Shown: piece after piece, positions 63,457 to 64,000 of the stretch
Layout: each line of letters begins with the position of its first letter
How positions within the stretch are numbered: position 1 is the first letter of the stretch
Assembly: GCA_020086605.1 (NCBI GenBank)
Contig: JACBWW010000041.1
Location: forward strand, 1,271,487-1,335,486
DNA: 64,000 bases
Reading direction: 5' to 3'
From: Lanius collurio
Lineage: Eukaryota > Chordata > Aves > Passeriformes > Laniidae
Made by a program: the position numbers and the translations under genes
The notes under the pieces: model-generated
What the model saw: only the letters and a program-made list of their open reading frames with translations
Told to the model about the DNA's origin: nothing
Database searches by the model: none

Positions 63457-63667
63457 GTGATTTGGTCTCACGAGCCATGCACCACATGCAGTGCCTGAAC
63501 ACCATCCGGCCCGGCATGAGCCCCGTGCGGCAGACCCGGCAGCAGCAGCCCATCTCCTGGTCCCCTGACGCCCTGCACACCCTCTACTACTTCCTCCGCT
63601 GTCCCCAGATGGAATCCATGGAGAATCCCAACCTGGACCCTCCGAGGATGACGCTGAGCAATGAGCG
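63457..63667 (+). CDS. internal coding exon B of the same unrecognised gene (partial CDS)
   Basis: A 211-nt exon with acceptor 'tctgtgtgtgcag' and donor 'cg|gtaggt'. Its first two bases join the last base of exon A to make a Ser codon, giving the junction SISEL-S-DLVSRAM. It has 69 full codons and ends with two bases of the next codon, so the following intron is phase 2. The frame closes three bases past the donor, consistent with a true exon boundary. Codons are strongly GC-ending. Features are a basic Gln/Arg-rich linker ([10 protein letters not shown]), then [20 protein letters not shown] and a Pro/Asn-rich segment ending near RMTLSNE. These suggest an intracellular, mostly helical protein, but I cannot name the family or function. 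Confidence 0.88.
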
Positions 63668-64000
63668 GTAGGTCGGTGAGCTGGGAGCGGGGCCGGAGCA
63701 GGCTGAAAGGGCTCCTTTTGCTGGGTTTCCAGGGTAATTTTGTGGGATGCTACCTATAAGGCATCAGTTATTCCTGCAGCCAGGCCAGATTAGGTTGTCA
63801 GCCCTGCCAAGTTTGTGAAGCCTTGGAATTGGAGCTGGAAAGTGAGCTGTTTTTTTGGTGCAATCTTTCCGAGCGAGGCATAAGGCTGTGTGCTGCCAAC
63901 AGGGCTTGTCTGGAGACCTTGCCAAAAGTACATGTGGTTGCCTAAAGCAGGAAAGGCCTTCCCAAAGAAAATGTTACCTCCTGAACAGTGCCAGTTAACA
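63668..64000 (+). other. start of the next intron
   Basis: Begins with the 'gtaggt' donor and runs to the window edge. No further exon, stop or polyadenylation site of the gene is visible, so the gene continues to the right. Confidence 0.75.

Overview
The window looks like vertebrate nuclear DNA, most probably from a bird. It is moderately AT-rich, CpG-poor non-coding sequence whose recognisable interspersed repeats are nearly all CR1 LINE 3' fragments of the avian/reptilian type. These carry the characteristic terminal motif resembling 'aatggtttggcttggaagg' or its complement. There is also one short LTR-like piece. I see no Alu, B1, L1 or other mammalian repeat. No bacterial or viral gene organisation is visible.

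Only the right-hand end carries convincing protein-coding sequence. Two plus-strand exons (60751-60897 and 63457-63667) have good acceptor and donor sites, matching intron phases, and a sharp rise in GC, CpG and GC-ending codons over their surroundings. Together they encode about 118 codons of one continuous protein. I could not match this protein to a family I know, so it has no symbol. The gene continues beyond 64000, because the second exon ends in a donor site and no stop or polyadenylation site is seen.

The first 60.7 kb holds no clearly supported coding exon. It is either a very large upstream intron of the same gene or intron plus intergenic sequence. It contains CR1 remnants at about 3.66-4.26, 14.09-14.20, 15.20-15.44, 33.60-33.66, 34.75-34.91, 38.50-38.60, 48.25-48.59 and 57.08-57.48 kb, with a doubtful one near 52.8 kb. 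It also has a possible solo LTR at 24.23-24.40 kb, a four-copy 62-bp minisatellite at 54.24-54.50 kb, several microsatellites and homopolymers, and a small CpG island at 32.83-33.20 kb.

The observations most worth following are three: the intragenic CpG island, which could mark an alternative promoter; a 102-nt candidate exon at 42249-42350 whose phase would splice in frame into the exon at 60751; and the identity of the two-exon protein. No undescribed system could be demonstrated from the sequence alone.
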